A stretch of DNA of 64,000 nucleotides. Origin: Pseudoips prasinana (Eukaryota > Arthropoda > Insecta > Lepidoptera > Nolidae). Each line of letters opens with the position of its first letter. The first letter of the stretch is position 1. The notes under the pieces are model-generated. The model had not been told where the DNA came from, did not search any database, and saw nothing but the letters and a program-made list of their open reading frames with translations. Of the stretch, positions 8,460 through 18,765 are shown piece by piece. A program made the translations under genes and the position numbers. The DNA is taken from NCBI GenBank assembly GCA_951640165.1, contig OX621251.1:31644893-31708892 (forward strand), read 5' to 3'.

Positions 8460-10217
8460 TTACATGTACGTAAAATTATACTGTTGGTAGTTCATAGACA
8501 CTATCAGCTGCTTATAAACGACATTATGAGCTTTGGGGGAAAACTGGAAGTCCATGTGGCTGAAGTGCTGTTCCGGTAATCTGTATGATTCTTGGACATT
8601 TGATAGTTCCTTTTGGAGTGTTTCTACGTCATCCGGGTGAGCTAGCCAATCCTCCTCGCTGAAGAACATAGCAATAGGAACCGTAACCTTCTCGATTTCA
8701 TATCTGGGAGCCTCTTTTTGCCCGTAGACCTTTTCATTTGTCTGAGGACCGTGGTCATATCTTCGGAACTCATTAGAGGCGACAATTTGGCCGTAGTGCT
8801 TGATGACCTTTGCAGATGTGCCAGCTGGTAAATGACCCATCATCACTGGCACTAAATCGGAGTCGATGTCTTCCACGTTGATACCAGACAAGACGAAGTT
8901 GACGTTCAAACTCACTTTCTTGTTACCGATTTCCTTTTCCAACAAAGCTCCACCGATATTTTCGATAAGCTCCTTGCTGGGAGTAAAGGCTCCGTTTCCA
9001 ATCTGCTTCTGAAGCTCTTCTTGGAACTTGCTGGTTGGAGTAATCATACGAAGAAGCGGGCTGCGCACATGTGAGAAGTGAACCATTGGTGCCATAGCGT
9101 ACATCATGATGACCTTCCCATTATATTGTGGATGGGTGGCGGTGAGAGCAAACAAGGCAGTAGTTCCTTGACCATGTCCAACGTAGTGGAGTTTTTCTTG
9201 ATTTGTGGTTTTTAGTACGTAGTCAATCATAGCTGGTAAGTCGTGGAGAGCGATTTCATCGATGCTGAACTGCCAGAAATCGGATACGGCTGGGTGCTTC
9301 GTGACGTGACGCTGGGAGTACTTGTTTCCACGAGCATTGCCGAGCCATACATCATAGCCTTCCTCTGATAACAAGTATGCAAGCGACTTCCCAGGGCCCA
9401 TAAGAACCCAGTCATCTGCACTTCCGAGGATATCATGCATCAAGAATACAACTCGTTTATGCTTAGCATCATGGATTTGATCCTTAGCAGGAATTCTGAA
9501 GACGGTGAGGATGTAGCCGTCATCAGTCTTGATGGTGTGTTCCTCGACGGGGTATTGATGTTTCTGTACCAGCTGCGTAAAATTCATGTCCACATCCTCA
9601 CTGACACGGTCCTGGGCCCGTTCATAAACTTGGTTCAACATCTGTTTCTCTTCTTCTGTAATATGCTTCATGGCTTCTTGGGCGTCGCCGAAGACTTTTT
9701 CGATGTCTTCCACATTCCGGACAATAGAGTGGTGGCCGACGGGTATCTTTAAACCTCTCCATGTGATGGAATGACGATGAGGAGATCTTACGTCATGTTG
9801 TTGCTTCGAACTGTCTTTGTGATCCTTAGTACGTAATTCCCAAGAATCTTGAACACTTTCGCTGGAGGCTGAATCAGAGTGCTCATGGAGGGTATGATGG
9901 TGATTGTGGGGAGTCTGCTGACCCATGGTTTGTGGTTTGCTGCCATCTTGTTCCTGGGAGATATGGGATGAATACTGTTGCTGTGAGTGGTGCTGTTGAG
10001 GCTGCACATGCCGGCGCTGCGATTCTTCACTGAAGGATTTTCTTGTCTGATCCTTTTCGTTTTGGTGATGTTGCTCTTGGTTCCATTGCCTCTGATTTTG
10101 TTGGTTAAACTGCTGCCAATCATCGAGGTTGAGCTCGTCAGTTGGCTGCTGGTGCTTCAAGATGTTGGCACTGGCGCCCAGGGCGAGGCAGAGCAATACG
10201 CAAGCTGCCTTCATCAT
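8460..10217 (-). CDS. Lipase-fold yolk-type protein (egg-specific protein/YP2-like), Ser nucleophile replaced
   Basis: A 585-residue single-exon ORF. Residues 1-18 form a signal peptide (MMKAACVLLCLALGAS). Residues 20-150 are low-complexity and rich in Gln, His and Ser. An acid-lipase N-terminal region (about 210-245, ending TDDGYILTVFRIP) leads into an alpha/beta hydrolase. The nucleophile elbow reads GHGQG (347-351) where the family has GHSxG; the codon at 9171-9173 (minus GGT) is one base from AGT Ser. The candidate acid Asp523 (EEDWLAHP) and base His554 (FSHMDF) remain, and the oxyanion 'HG' is HD (261-262). It is therefore predicted to be catalytically inactive. Lepidopteran follicle-cell yolk proteins (Bombyx egg-specific protein, Plodia YP2) are lipase relatives with an extended hydrophilic N-terminus, which is the basis of the name; this is inference from architecture. 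The nearest relative in the window is the lipase at 29.7 kb. The secreted product would serve as a stored nutrient protein and not as an enzyme. A divergent or neofunctionalised secreted lipase is the alternative. Confidence 0.85.
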   Translation of the reverse strand: MMKAACVLLCLALGASANILKHQQPTDELNLDDWQQFNQQNQRQWNQEQHHQNEKDQTRKSFSEESQRRHVQPQQHHSQQQYSSHISQEQDGSKPQTMGQQTPHNHHHTLHEHSDSASSESVQDSWELRTKDHKDSSKQQHDVRSPHRHSITWRGLKIPVGHHSIVRNVEDIEKVFGDAQEAMKHITEEEKQMLNQVYERAQDRVSEDVDMNFTQLVQKHQYPVEEHTIKTDDGYILTVFRIPAKDQIHDAKHKRVVFLMHDILGSADDWVLMGPGKSLAYLLSEEGYDVWLGNARGNKYSQRHVTKHPAVSDFWQFSIDEIALHDLPAMIDYVLKTTNQEKLHYVGHGQGTTALFALTATHPQYNGKVIMMYAMAPMVHFSHVRSPLLRMITPTSKFQEELQKQIGNGAFTPSKELIENIGGALLEKEIGNKKVSLNVNFVLSGINVEDIDSDLVPVMMGHLPAGTSAKVIKHYGQIVASNEFRRYDHGPQTNEKVYGQKEAPRYEIEKVTVPIAMFFSEEDWLAHPDDVETLQKELSNVQESYRLPEQHFSHMDFQFSPKAHNVVYKQLIVSMNYQQYNFTYM

Positions 10218-10260
10218 GCCGGTATCTGTTGTATGATGTTAGTTGAGCCAGTAGTTATTA

Positions 10261-10267
10261 TTTTATA
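10261..10267 (-). promoter_or_regulatory. TATA box of the yolk-type gene
   Basis: Minus strand reads cacTATAAAAtaat, 44 bases upstream of the ATG at 10217. Initiator-like TCA sites lie 20-35 bases downstream, so the 5' UTR would be very short. A strong TATA box fits a highly expressed stage-specific gene. Confidence 0.6.
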
Positions 10268-10299
10268 GTGTAAATGTGTTTGTTCAGCGTTACAGAGTG

Positions 10300-11120
10300 A
10301 GTACAGAGTGGGGTCAAAACTGCGATGAAAGCACGTTTTAATAAAGGTAGTCGTACATGATTGTTAATATTTATCTCTATATAAATCAATGACATTTAAA
10401 TGTAGTACTAATTGTAATTTGTTTAAAATAATATAATTGCATTTTTTATACAAGTTTTAATATAAACAGTAGACTGTATGTAGTAGTATTAGCGGAGCTT
10501 AATTTGCCTATGTAGTTACATAGGCAAAACAACGTGTTGTATATCAATCAAAAATAAACAAAAATAAGGATTCAGTACCTACTTTCCCATAGAGGAATAG
10601 CGATCAGTGGATGCGTTTTGTATGGAGGCAATTTCTTTTTCTTACAAATATTTTATAGTGGACACAGGTATAGGAGGTGTTACATTAGTAGTACTTTTAT
10701 TCCTGAACTGGTTTTCTTGCTTTTCTAATAGGTACTATCTGCAGGGGTCACAAGCACTTAAAAATAAATCTCTGTATCGCAGGAGACTTTACACCAAGAT
10801 CTAGAACAACTTTAGAAGGGTCACACCAAAAGTCCTGTGTAGGAATGGAAGCCAAAAAATACTATGTATTTTGGTTTAAATTCCTGCACCGGACGCCAAG
10901 GTGTTAGGTATTTAAGATATTTTGTCTATTACCAGATATAACGTCTCCAAAAATCCCTAAAAATAATTAAACTTATCTAAATATTATAACAAGTTAAGAA
11001 CAAAGCTTACAGTGTCTCTAGCTTACTTGAGAACTTCCTCCTTTTTAAGTCAGCTAACACGTACCTACGGATTGAATTACGTAGTTTCGAAGGTAGTCAA
11101 AAAATGTATATTTAATAATA
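10300..11120. other. Intergenic upstream region, no gene seen
   Basis: AT-rich. A 65-codon plus frame at 10607-10804 has no supporting features. Regulatory sites for the yolk-type gene are likely here but none can be named. Confidence 0.4.
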
Positions 11121-11124
11121 ATGT

Positions 11125-11495
11125 CTCCTAGCCGAATTTCGGCCACAGCGGCCAGTCTGAATAGAGATTAGCCATCTGCGCGAGACACTTTATACTTAGT
11201 GCACAAGTATGTGCGCAAACACATGAGCACTTTCTATTCCATCACTCTCATCATCCGATGGGACGCCTAGCGACACTACTGGAAAGAGGTCGGGTACAGG
11301 ACCGACGGTTTTACGTGCTCTCCAAGGCATGGGGGTATAATACCGCCAGCTCCCAGACTTCGGGCTGATGCTGAGAAATTTTTCTTTTTACAGACAAGTC
11401 CGAAAATCGCTTTTGGCCCGACCCGGGATTTGAACCCAGGACCTCGTAGGTACTCTGCGGGTGAACACGCTACCGCTACGAGGCAGTCAGTATAA
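11125..11495 (-). repeat. SINE of about 370 bp with tRNA-related head
   Basis: The block starts 'ctagccgaatttcggccaca' and ends in a reverse-orientation B box 'gggatttgaaccc' and A-box side 'ctaccgctacgaggc'. A full second copy lies at 28300-28635 and a third, broken by a LINE end, at about 62350-62900. Confidence 0.75.
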
Positions 11496-11559
11496 ATATA
11501 TAATAATAAAAAGTTGCTATGTGATAGATAGCTGTGTGGTAGCTGTTTTTATAATACTT

Positions 11560-11792
11560 ACTTACTTATCGTATGGCAGTGGTTACCCTAGTGTCAGAGT
11601 TGTTCAAGCCTCCCATTAGGCCTCTGAGATGGCTTAACGACTGCCTTACGACTACAACTAGGACCGACAGTTTTACGTGCCCTCCGAAGCACGGAGACGC
11701 TCAGAAATTAAACCACTCTGGCGGTCACCCATCTAGGAATTGACCGCGAACCTAGCTGCTTAACTTCCGCCAATCACTTACGGACCGAAGAC
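11560..11792 (-). repeat. 5S rRNA-derived SINE
   Basis: The segment around 11719-11775 ('gcggtcacccatctaggaat', then 'ctgcttaacttccgcc') follows the reverse complement of the 3' half of eukaryotic 5S rRNA (GGTCACCCATCCAAGTAC ... TGCTTAACTTC). The remainder (about 150 bases) is unrelated body. This matches a 5S-headed (SINE3-type) element on minus. Confidence 0.65.
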
Positions 11793-11799
11793 AACATTT

Positions 11800-12540
11800 G
11801 GCTATGAGCATTCATTTATAGTATGTGTGTACTGAAATAACGTTTAAAACTGCATAAAAATGTTGTACACTGCTGTACCTATTACCTATATAAAAATTTC
11901 CCTCTCCTAATGGTTTACTGGAAGAAAATTCATTAATGAATTAAGCTCCTTCCAATTAATAACTTTTTATTGCTAAATTTAACTTAATGTATGGTTCTGT
12001 GTATTATAAAGAACAATAAAAAAACACGCATAGTGACTTTAGAGCGCGCAACGAGCGTACTTAAGAATAATATTGTAAAGAGTATATAGGTATCTACGTA
12101 TTTATTATTTATATTTATAGTTATTGTCTGTGTACTACTACCTTTATAATGCAGATATAGTAGGCATTTATTTAAAAACGTTTAGTTGCATTTTTGGTTT
12201 ACTAGTAACATGCATGAAATCAATTAATTCACGTATACAAATTACAAAATGTTAACTAAATGGTGTTAAATATTATATGTTCTGTTTCATATCGGCTGTT
12301 ATTTTAGATTGATATTAATTTTATATTGAAATTTATATCCTTTTGATATTAATTGTATTTATTTCAATGTAATGTAACTGCATACATATATTTAAGTTAA
12401 GTATTTTAGTTAGCTCAAAATAGTTTACAAGCTCCTGTTTGTTACTAATCATAATGGATCATGTTATCTGAGAATAAATGAATAATTAAAAATAAATAAA
12501 TTATTATTTTACTATGTAATGTAATTTTATAATTTTATTA
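11800..12540. other. AT-rich intergenic DNA
   Basis: No gene or clear repeat boundary; scattered short poly-T and ATAAATAAAT tracts. Confidence 0.4.
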
Positions 12541-12544
12541 ATAA

Positions 12545-12790
12545 TAATAATGTCCTTGCACATTATACTCTCATGGCCATCTGATCCCAAACTAAGCAGA
12601 GCTTGTACTATGGAAAGCAGATAACTGATGTACTACATATAGTACTTTTCTTTTGTAAATACATACTTATATAGATAATTACACCCAGGCTCAGGACAGA
12701 CAGACATGTTTACGCACAGAAACATCTGTCCCGGGTGGGAATCGAACCTACGACATCATAAGCATCTACCAACCATGCCAACTGGCATAT
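12545..12790 (-). repeat. tRNA-derived SINE ('gtttgggatctgatgg' family)
   Basis: Reverse copy of the element at 31735-31995. It runs from an AATAATAATGTCC tail through 'gatcccaaactaagcagagc' to a reverse B box 'ggaatcgaacc'. Confidence 0.75.
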
Positions 12791-12983
12791 CATATTCTCT
12801 ATTAACATTATCTGTGATATGTTTTAATCTGTAACATATTTTGCTATGCATAAATTAATGTGTATGAATACGAATATATACTGTGTACTAACGTTTGTTA
12901 CAGCTCCGTGCCTTAGAGGACACGTAAAGCCGTCGGCTTCTCAGTATCTACGGAATACGGGGATCCCAGTATTTTATTTTTTG

Positions 12984-13172
12984 TTGAAGTTATACTTCTT
13001 TTGGCGCGATGGAGAAAAATGAAGAGAGTGAATTTTTACGATGCGCGCGCACACCGACACAAAAAAATATAACAGCATGAAGTTAGTTCTAGGTGGTATG
13101 AAAATTGATAACGTGTTCAAGTTGTATATTAAGAAGTATAACTTCTAACGCGTGTACATAAGTACACACAAG
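12984..13172. repeat. Interspersed repeat copy 2
   Basis: Inverted relative to 849-1112 and lacking its tandem duplication. Ends are GAAGTTATACTTCTT and AAGAAGTATAACTTC plus about 30 bases containing 'gtgtacataagtacacac' that is shared outside the arms in both copies. Confidence 0.65.
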
Positions 13173-13184
13173 TTTTTTTTTTTT

Positions 13185-13340
13185 CTTTTAAAAAGACAAC
13201 GCCCGCAGTAGGTAAGCTAATGCCTGTGTCATGGGGTACTTTACAAACATATAATAGACGGACACAATTTGTGACACATCCAGACTTAGAACAAATATTT
13301 ATGGGTCACAGAAATCGTAGTCCGGTGCGGGACTCGAACA
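13185..13340 (-). repeat. tRNA-derived SINE, 5' part lost
   Basis: It shares 'gtactttacaaacatata' and 'gacacatccagacttagaac' with the SINEs at 15.2 and 40.5 kb, then breaks off at 'cggtgcgggactcgaac' and is replaced by LINE coding sequence. Confidence 0.6.
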
Positions 13341-13735
13341 TATTTGGCTTAAACCTGCGGAGAGACGTGGCGTTTCTAAGTGGCCTGTACCGGATTTATC
13401 ACGGGGAGTGTTCAGAGGAATTTTCGAGCTTATTTATACCTGCCGCCACATTCGGCCACAGATCCCCAAAAGTGGAAATTTCATCCCGTCTAGCACCGTG
13501 TGTTTAGTAAGAAACTTTTTGCCGTGCACTACCGCTCTGTGGAATCAATTAGCTGCGGAGGTATTTCCGATCCGGTATGACATGGCCACCTTCAAGAAGC
13601 GAGCCTATTCTTTTCTTAAAGGCCGGCAACGCACTCGCGGCTCCTCTGGTGTTGCGAGTGTCCATGGGCGGCGATGATCACTTACCATCAGGTGACCACT
13701 TGCTCGTTGCCATCCTATTTTATAAAAAATATGGT
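13340..13735 (+). pseudogene. LINE reverse transcriptase C-terminal fragment
   Basis: Two plus frames encode overlapping parts of a typical LINE ORF2 end: [17 protein letters not shown], then [20 protein letters not shown] and SFLKGRQRT, closing at GVASVHGRR and a stop. At least one frameshift lies near 13450. The 3' UTR 'cttaccatcaggtgacca' also appears at 31.4 and 42.8 kb. Only the last ~110 residues survive, so the fragment has no activity. Confidence 0.75.
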
Positions 13736-13808
13736 ATCAGACCTGTGTCTGGAAGTTGGCGGTGTTACATTCACGTGCTTCAGAGGGGACGTATAGCTGT
13801 CAGTCCTG

Positions 13809-14020
13809 GGGGGCTACCGGCTATGGCACCGAACATCGGAATAGTGGTCGGCGTTCAAATAAATAAAGGTTAAAAATGACGTAATCGATTCCGGACCATT
13901 TATAACATCACATGTGGTCATGGAAGCCGATTTAACGATTGATTAAGTTATTTTTAACCTTTATTTATTTAAACGCGATTTAAGAAATCGATGTTCGGCG
14001 ACTTAGCCGGTTGAGCCCCT
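13809..14020. repeat. Foldback element copy A
   Basis: Ends are imperfect inverted repeats of about 30 bases (13809-13838 against 13989-14020: 'accggctatggcaccgaaca' and 'gttcggcgacttagccggt'). The interior includes an inverted 'aaataaataaaggttaaaa' pair. A larger relative is at 38968-39314. Confidence 0.65.
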
Positions 14021-14214
14021 GTACTTGACGATAGGTAGTGTTAGATAGACCCAACGGATTATTAGGTATATAGAGAGTACCTTTGTAGCATTGTTTTCTA
14101 GTTTCCGTTGAATCCAGCCATGAGATTATCGATCAAAACTTAATTGGCTCCAATTTAAATGTATAGGTACCTACTTACAACTTTTATCAATTTTTTATGT
14201 AATTTATTTATGAT

Positions 14215-14535
14215 AGCTGTGCCCCGCGGTTTTACCCGCGTTTAATTTTATAAATTATCACAGCTCCTCCCGCGTTGATCATAGCGTGATAATAATATGT
14301 AGCCTATGTGTTGACTCGACCTCTAAGTAGTATTCATGCAAAATTTGAAGTAAATCCATGCAGTACTTGTTGAGTTTAGCCCGGACATATCTACATACAA
14401 ACAAATAGACAAAAAATCCAAAAACTATATTTTTAGCTTCGATATCGAAAGCATATCACGCCGCAAGTATCCTTCTTAAAAAATGTTCAACGTACAGTTT
14501 TGGCTTTCCTACGATTTTATTATATGTATATAGAT
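14215..14535 (+). repeat. Interspersed repeat ('agctgtgccccgcggtttta' family), about 320 bp
   Basis: It runs from 'tgtgccccgcggttttaccc' to 'acgattttattatatgtata'. Close copies lie at 21905-22630 and 39630-39935; only the head is shared at 24280 and 34046. Class unknown. Confidence 0.7.
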
Positions 14536-14634
14536 TTCGTACTTATACAGAGCTAAGAAAGTGTAAATAGAAACCGATTATTATTATTATTTTAATGGGA
14601 GTATTTTTTGTCATATTTTATTTTTTATTAGGTA

Positions 14635-14990
14635 CTTACTAGATTCCACCCGCTAAAACTTGAGAACGGCTGAACGGATTTATCTTATCTTGGTCTTGAA
14701 ATGTTTGTGGAGGTCTAGGGAAGGTTTAAAAGATGGGAAACTTTCGAATAATTGCCGGGATAACCCTAAAAACAGCCCTTTTCTTTATCCCATGTAGAGT
14801 CAATTGCAATATTATAGCTGTTCAAAAGTTAATTTATCGATTGAGGAAGTACGAAGTCTGCCCCGTCAACTAGTAGGTATTACTATAAAGTTTCATCAAA
14901 ATCCATTCACTAGTTTTTGCGTCAAAGAGTAACAAAAATACATACATGATCGCAAACTCTCGCATTTATAATATTAGTAGGTATAGTATA
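14635..14990. repeat. Interspersed repeat ('ggctgaacggatttatctta')
   Basis: The text is typical of abundant arthropod 3'-end repeats ('cgctaaaacttgagaacggc ... aaaatccattcactag'). No second full copy is in the window. Confidence 0.4.
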
Positions 14991-15154
14991 ATAAGATATA
15001 CACTATAGTAGGAAAGGTAGTTAAACATTTGTGTGTCACTTGCTGGCTGGAGCTGAAAATCAGTGTTCCAGTAACCTGTAGTGTAATGCTGCGCTGCAGC
15101 CAATTAGGCACATCATACTATATTCATCATATCTTAACTATCTGGTATTTTTTT

Positions 15155-15352
15155 TTAAAGACAACGCCCGCACGCGAAAATCTAATCCCTGTGTCGCGGG
15201 GTACTTTACAAACATATAGAAGACGGACACAAATTAGATCCAGACTCTGAACCACTGTTTATGGGTCACACAAATAGTTGTCCGGCGCGGGACACGAACC
15301 CGCGACACGAAGTGGTGAGGCGACTGTCTTAGCCGCTGCGCCTATGCAGTCT
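15155..15352 (-). repeat. tRNA-derived SINE
   Basis: From 'aaagacaacgcccgcacgcg' through 'cacaaattagatccagactc' to reverse B box 'cacgaacccgcgac' and anticodon-side 'ttagccgctgcgcctatgca'. One of five related copies. Confidence 0.75.
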
Positions 15353-15539
15353 ATTTATTGATTTAAGGTCGTGGACATTTTTGCTTACACTCATAATATT
15401 AGAAACTGCGTTCAACTATAAAGCTAAGTGTAACAATCTCTTACAGGTAAGCACCACATGCATTTTATTGATAATTAAAAATAAAAGTTTGTATGTGAAA
15501 GATAATAAAACGATTTATTTATTTAAGTATTTATAATGT

Positions 15540-15745
15540 GTACCTAATAGAAAGAGAGGTTCTCGAGTGGCGACCATGAAATGGAAGACGCAGCGTGGGC
15601 AGGCCCCCTACAAGATGGACCGATGATCTTGTGCGAGTTGCTGAAGTCGCTGGATGCAGATAGTGCAAGATCGGAAGTTGTGGAGATGGGGGAGGCCTTT
15701 GTCCAGCTGTGGACGTCTTTGCGCTGATATGATGATGATGAATAG
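15540..15745 (+). repeat. RTE-type LINE 3' end
   Basis: The plus strand carries the conserved RTE ORF end (frame reading ARWTDD-like 'caagatggaccgatgatctt', then 'gcctttgtccagctgtgg') and a GATGATGATG tail. Related ends: 16480-16665 (+), 22690-22890 (-), 42300-42495 (-). Confidence 0.7.
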
Positions 15746-16084
15746 AAAGGATACGTTTCTTTCTTTCTTTCACGTGGCTAAGGTCACCTGGCCCAAAATT
15801 TTCACTCTCGTATTTCAGATTCAATCATCGCACACTCACTGTATTCCTATCCTTAGTCTGGAATGCTTGGGGTCCGTGAATTAGGTGTGTGTAAAATCCC
15901 CGCGATACAGATATGAATTTTCATAGTGTGGGCATTGATATTTTTCTGTACAAAAAGCTATAAATATTATCGCGTTCGATCAATTTCTTTTTTTTAATTT
16001 CATTGGTTGACTGTTATGCGCTGTAGAGATAAAGGTACACGTCTAAGTCACCGCGTAAAGGGTTAAGACCAGGAATATAATAAT

Positions 16085-16335
16085 ATAATTATAATATCCT
16101 AGGACATTATTTAGATACAGCCGTCTGATCCCAAACTAATCAGAGCTTGTACTATGGAAACCAGCTAACTGATATACTACATATTATACTACTTTTCTTT
16201 TCTAAATACATACTTATACAGATAATTACACTCAGGCTCAGGACAAACAGACATTTTCATGCACACAAATATCTGTCCTGGGTGGGAATCGGCGTGAAAA
16301 GCAAGCATCTGCCAAACACGCCAACAGGCCCGTCA
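16085..16335 (-). repeat. tRNA-derived SINE ('gtttgggatctgatgg' family)
   Basis: Reverse copy; tail 'ataataatataattataata' at low coordinate and head 'gccaaacacgccaacaggcc' at 16311-16330. The B box is damaged ('gggaatcggcg'). Confidence 0.7.
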
Positions 16336-16336
16336 A

Positions 16337-16372
16337 AGGAAATTTATTCAGCACTTGTACTTGTCAAGCTCA
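16337..16372 (-). repeat. Short LINE 3'-terminal fragment
   Basis: The sequence 'tttattcagcacttgtactt' followed by 'gtcaagctca' is the inverted end of the element at 41040-41585. Confidence 0.45.
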
Positions 16373-16479
16373 AAATGCAGCAGTTACAGTCTAATATACT
16401 TTCTACATGCTCACCGGTTTAGGGTACTTCTGACCTGGCCTTTCTTGAGAACCTCTCCGATTTGGTCAAAGAATCTACG

Positions 16480-16665
16480 AGGTCTTCTCCTAATAAAATG
16501 ACAGTAAACGAGGCAAACGCAGCGTGGGCAGGCCCCCTACAAGATGGACCGATGATATTGTGAGGGTATCTGGAAGTCGCTGGACGCGGATAGCTCAAGA
16601 TCTTTGGGGGAGGCCTTTTTCCAATAGTGAGCGTCTTTCGGCTGATATGATGATGACGAATCGTG
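16480..16665 (+). repeat. RTE-type LINE 3' end
   Basis: Same family as 15540-15745: 'caggccccctacaagatgga', 'ggaggcctttttccaatagt', then a GATGATGACGA tail. Confidence 0.7.
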
Positions 16666-17204
16666 GCAAAAGAGGTGTGCAAAGATCGTGAGAAAATCGC
16701 CTATCTCTGGGAAACATGCGTACGTCTATGTTTGTATGTATAGTCTATTACAATATTTAGGTAGGCAACTAGATTTTAGAACTATTCCATCAGCAGGATC
16801 CAGAAGTTCTACGAGTTAGTAGGTTAGCGAGAAATGCGTCATACTAGTACAGGCCACTATTCACTAAGCAGGTGAGAGTTAATTGCTTACTAGTACATTT
16901 CTAGAAAACTACAATCATAGAGTTACTTCGAAGTCAACAATGTACTAGACCTACTTAACTACACGTGCAAAATAAAATATTTAGTTAGGTAAGTATTAAT
17001 AGTAATGTTTGTTTGTTCCGATTATTAACTTCGATCTAGCATCTCAGCAGTTTTATTGTTACCAAATCCATAATCTATACCTACCTAGAAGTGCCTTAAA
17101 TTCTGACAATCGATAAATCAGTTTATTAAAAGAAAAAAAATAATGTGTCATTTTTACTTATTGTACTTTATTATAACTTAAAACTGAAAAACCGGAAGCT
17201 CTGT

Positions 17205-17785
17205 CAAGGTTTTTTAGGGTTCCGTAGCCAAATGGCAAAAAACAGAACCCTTATAGATTCGTCATGTCTGTCTGTCTGTCTGTCAGTCCGTCCGTATGTC
17301 ACAGCCACTTTTTTCCGGAACTATAAGAGCTGTACTGTTGAAACTTGGTAAGTAGATGTATTCTGTGAACCGCATTAAGATTTTCACAAAAATAGAAAAA
17401 GAATAATAATTGTGGGGGTTCCCCATACATACAACTGAAACTAAAAAAAATTTTTTCGTCGTACCCATACATGTGGGGTATCTATGGATAGGTCTTCAAA
17501 AATGATATTGAGGTTTCTAATATCATTTTTTTAAACTAAACTGAATAGTTTGCGCGAGAGACACTTTCAATGTGGAAAAATTAGTGTCCCCCCCCCCTCC
17601 TGTAACTTCTAAAATAAGAGAATAATAAAACTAAAAAAAATTATGTACATTACTATGTAAACTAACAACGAAAATCGGTTTGAACGAGATCTAGTAAGTA
17701 GTTTTTTTAATTCTTATAATCAACTGAAATACTTGCTGCTGCGGAACCTTCATGGGCGAGTCCGACTCGCACTTGGCCGGTTTTA
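17205..17785 (+). repeat. Dispersed repeat ('ttagggttccgtagccaaat' family), about 580 bp
   Basis: It begins with a short hairpin (gggttccgt ... acagaaccc), has a TCTG tandem run (about 17267-17292) and ends 'gactcgcacttggccggttt'. A close copy is at 32910-33495 and a worn one at 36795-37215. No TIRs; class unresolved. Confidence 0.75.
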
Positions 17786-17859
17786 TTTATGGAAGTAAGT
17801 CAGCAAACAATCTAGCTACTAAAAGTTAGCGGCCGTCGGTTTTAACTAGTTTTAAGATC

Positions 17860-18110
17860 CATGTCCCCTGTTCACTGCCACTTAAGCTTGGCATTATTTC
17901 GGGCTATATCAGTTACTTTGGGTCGCCTGCGGATCTCAATATCTCTGATTCGTTCACGCAGTAAATCTCCAACACGCAATTTTAACCCAGACCTTATGGT
18001 GGAGATGAATTCTGCAAGTTGAGTGATGTGTCTGAGAGATGAGACCTGACATTTCCGGCAGCATTTGCTCTGCCTTCGCTACTTCACTCAATTAAAGTAA
18101 GCTAATAAGA
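17860..18110 (-). pseudogene. RTE-type LINE ORF fragment
   Basis: On minus a frame encodes LLRERIRDIEIRRRPKVTDI followed by ARNNAKLKWQ, the conserved C-terminal stretch of RTE-clade ORF2 before the thumb. Upstream it is interrupted by stops. Confidence 0.6.
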
Positions 18111-18244
18111 AGTGTCGTTAATAAAATTTACCAATATATTTTTTTTATCTATGCCCTTTGCATTTTACTTAGGTGTAAGTACTGGCTACTTGCCTATCTT
18201 ATTCATATATCAATAATTCACATGTTTTCCGTAGACACGGTTCT

Positions 18245-18505
18245 AGGTAATTAATAATAATATAATATCTGGAGCAATGTCACACAGATCATCCTAGCCC
18301 CAAACTAAGCAAAGCTTGTACTATGGGTACCAGGCGACGATATACGTACTTATATAGATAGATAAATACTTATATACATAGAAAACATCCATGACTCAGA
18401 AACAAATATTCGTGCTCATCACACAAATATTTGCACTTACCGGGATTCGAACCCAGGACCACCAGCTTCGTAGGCAGGAGCACTACCAACTAGGCTACGG
18501 TGTTT
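18245..18505 (-). repeat. tRNA-derived SINE ('cctagttggtagtgctcctg' family), copy 1 of a tandem pair
   Basis: Reverse B box GGGATTCGAACCCAGG at about 18440-18455, A-box side 'actaccaactaggctacggt', tail 'aataataatataatatctgg'. It is followed directly by another full copy; a plus-strand copy lies at 21570-21830. Confidence 0.8.
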
Positions 18506-18762
18506 AATAATAATAATATCTTGGGACAATGTCACACAGATCATCCTAGCCCCAAAACAAGCAAAGCTTGTAATGCGTACCAGGCGACGATATACATACT
18601 TAGGTATATAGATAGATAAATACTTAAATGCATAGAAAACATCCATGACTCAGAAACAAATATTCGTGCTCATCACACAAATATTTGCACTTACCGGGAT
18701 TCGAACCCAGGACCACCAGCTTCGTAGGCAGGAGCACTACCATCTAGGCTACGGTGACCGTC
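18506..18762 (-). repeat. tRNA-derived SINE, copy 2 of a tandem pair
   Basis: Nearly identical to the previous copy over about 250 bases, in the same orientation and directly abutting it (joint 'acggtgtttaataataataa'). Either it inserted into the neighbour's tail or the unit was duplicated. Confidence 0.8.
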
Positions 18763-18765
18763 ATT

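Noticed and set aside
10607..10804. 65-codon plus ORF upstream of the yolk-type gene
   Set aside because: No family signature, and it is flanked by AT-rich intergenic DNA.
17267..17292. TCTG tandem run as a possible CRISPR or satellite array
   Set aside because: It is a short tetranucleotide run inside a dispersed repeat, with no spacers.
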